5,764 nt of DNA, taken from contig JAESUD010000253.1 of the NCBI GenBank assembly GCA_016763335.1, positions 1-5,764 of the forward strand, in the 5' to 3' direction. The notes below the pieces were generated by a model. It was not told the DNA's origin. It worked only from the letters and a program-made list of their open reading frames with translations, and made no database searches. Position numbers and translations under genes: made by a program. Within the stretch, counting starts at the first letter, position 1. Each line of letters begins with the position of its first letter. Below are positions 5,493 through 5,764 of this stretch, in pieces. Source of the DNA: Emcibacteraceae bacterium. Lineage in GTDB: Bacteria; Pseudomonadota; Alphaproteobacteria; Sphingomonadales; Emcibacteraceae.

Positions 5493-5764
5493 AAACCATC
5501 ACCGAAAAAGCTCATTCTGTAGGTGCATTAGCCATATGGGATTTGTGTCATAGCGCCGGTGCCATTGAAGTTGAACTTAATAATTGTAATGCAGATTTTG
5601 CTGTCGGGTGCACTTATAAATATTTGAATGGCGGGCCCGGCAGCCCCGCTTTCATTTTTGCAGCACATCGCCATCACGGAGAAGCGTTACAGCCTTTAAC
5701 TGGCTGGTGGGGGCATAAAGACCCTTTTATGTTCGAAAGAGATTATAGGCCCGCTCCAGGAATA
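5459..5764 (+). CDS. kynU: Kynureninase, central part after the frameshift (runs off the right edge)
   Basis: My translation of the frame starting at 5459 gives 102 open codons to the window end, beginning VHYKTGHILDM. It contains ALAIWDLCHSAGAI, with the PLP-binding Asp and His (residues 198 and 201 of the repaired protein, matching Asp201 and His204 of the P. fluorescens enzyme). It also contains CTYKYLNGGPGSPAF, with the Schiff-base lysine at repaired residue 224 (matching Lys227; codon at 5618-5620). LTGWWGHKDPFMF follows, near the substrate-binding part of the family. The constant offset of three residues shows that only one base is missing. About 270 of the usual 415 or so residues are covered, so the C-terminal third is outside the window. 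An ATG at 5489 lies in this frame but has no clear ribosome site, so separate translation is unlikely. Confidence 0.9.

Noticed and set aside
1..5764. Mobile element, defence system or other novel system
   Set aside because: No transposase, integrase, terminal repeats, CRISPR-like repeats or unknown protein families are visible. Every complete gene belongs to a well-known catabolic or regulatory family.

Overview
The window is a piece of a bacterial aromatic-catabolism locus. Every complete gene has a well-known family relative. The DNA is A+T-rich by eye, with tightly packed genes, AT-rich promoters and ordinary Shine-Dalgarno sites. This suits a free-living proteobacterium, possibly marine, but nothing in the window fixes the taxon. 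No tRNA, rRNA, CRISPR array, insertion sequence or phage gene was seen.

Layout. Positions 1-3768 hold a four-gene block on the minus strand. In transcription order it encodes a (2-amino/2-hydroxy)muconic semialdehyde dehydrogenase (3768-2302), a 2-keto-4-pentenoate hydratase (2274-1483), an acylating acetaldehyde dehydrogenase (1483-548) and a 4-hydroxy-2-oxovalerate aldolase (548 to beyond the left edge). The last two junctions overlap by one base (TAATG). Positions 3769-3901 are a divergent regulatory region. A LysR-type regulator follows on the plus strand (3902-4843). After a 106-base AT-rich gap comes a kynureninase gene on the plus strand (from 4950, running off the right edge). It carries a one-base frameshift near 5456/5457.

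How the genes fit together. Kynureninase releases anthranilate or 3-hydroxyanthranilate from (3-hydroxy)kynurenine. Ring cleavage of 3-hydroxyanthranilate leads to 2-aminomuconic semialdehyde, then 2-aminomuconate, 4-oxalocrotonate and 2-oxopent-4-enoate. The minus-strand genes match the semialdehyde oxidation and the last three steps to pyruvate and acetyl-CoA. The best reading is therefore tryptophan/kynurenine degradation by the 2-aminomuconate meta-cleavage route, controlled by the LysR protein. The kynurenine monooxygenase, 3-hydroxyanthranilate dioxygenase, ACMS decarboxylase, 2-aminomuconate deaminase and 4-oxalocrotonate decarboxylase are not in the window.

The most informative non-coding signal is a shared promoter module. 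The dehydrogenase operon (minus strand) and kynureninase (plus strand) both carry TTGTTATA, exactly 9 bases, then TATAAT or TATACT, followed by the same ATTATTAT run, 62 and 64 bases before their start codons. At the operon this TTGTTATA is one arm of a perfect 8+1+8 palindrome with the LysR-type T-N11-A form. It is a good candidate for the operator that ties both units into one regulon. No genuinely new system was found.
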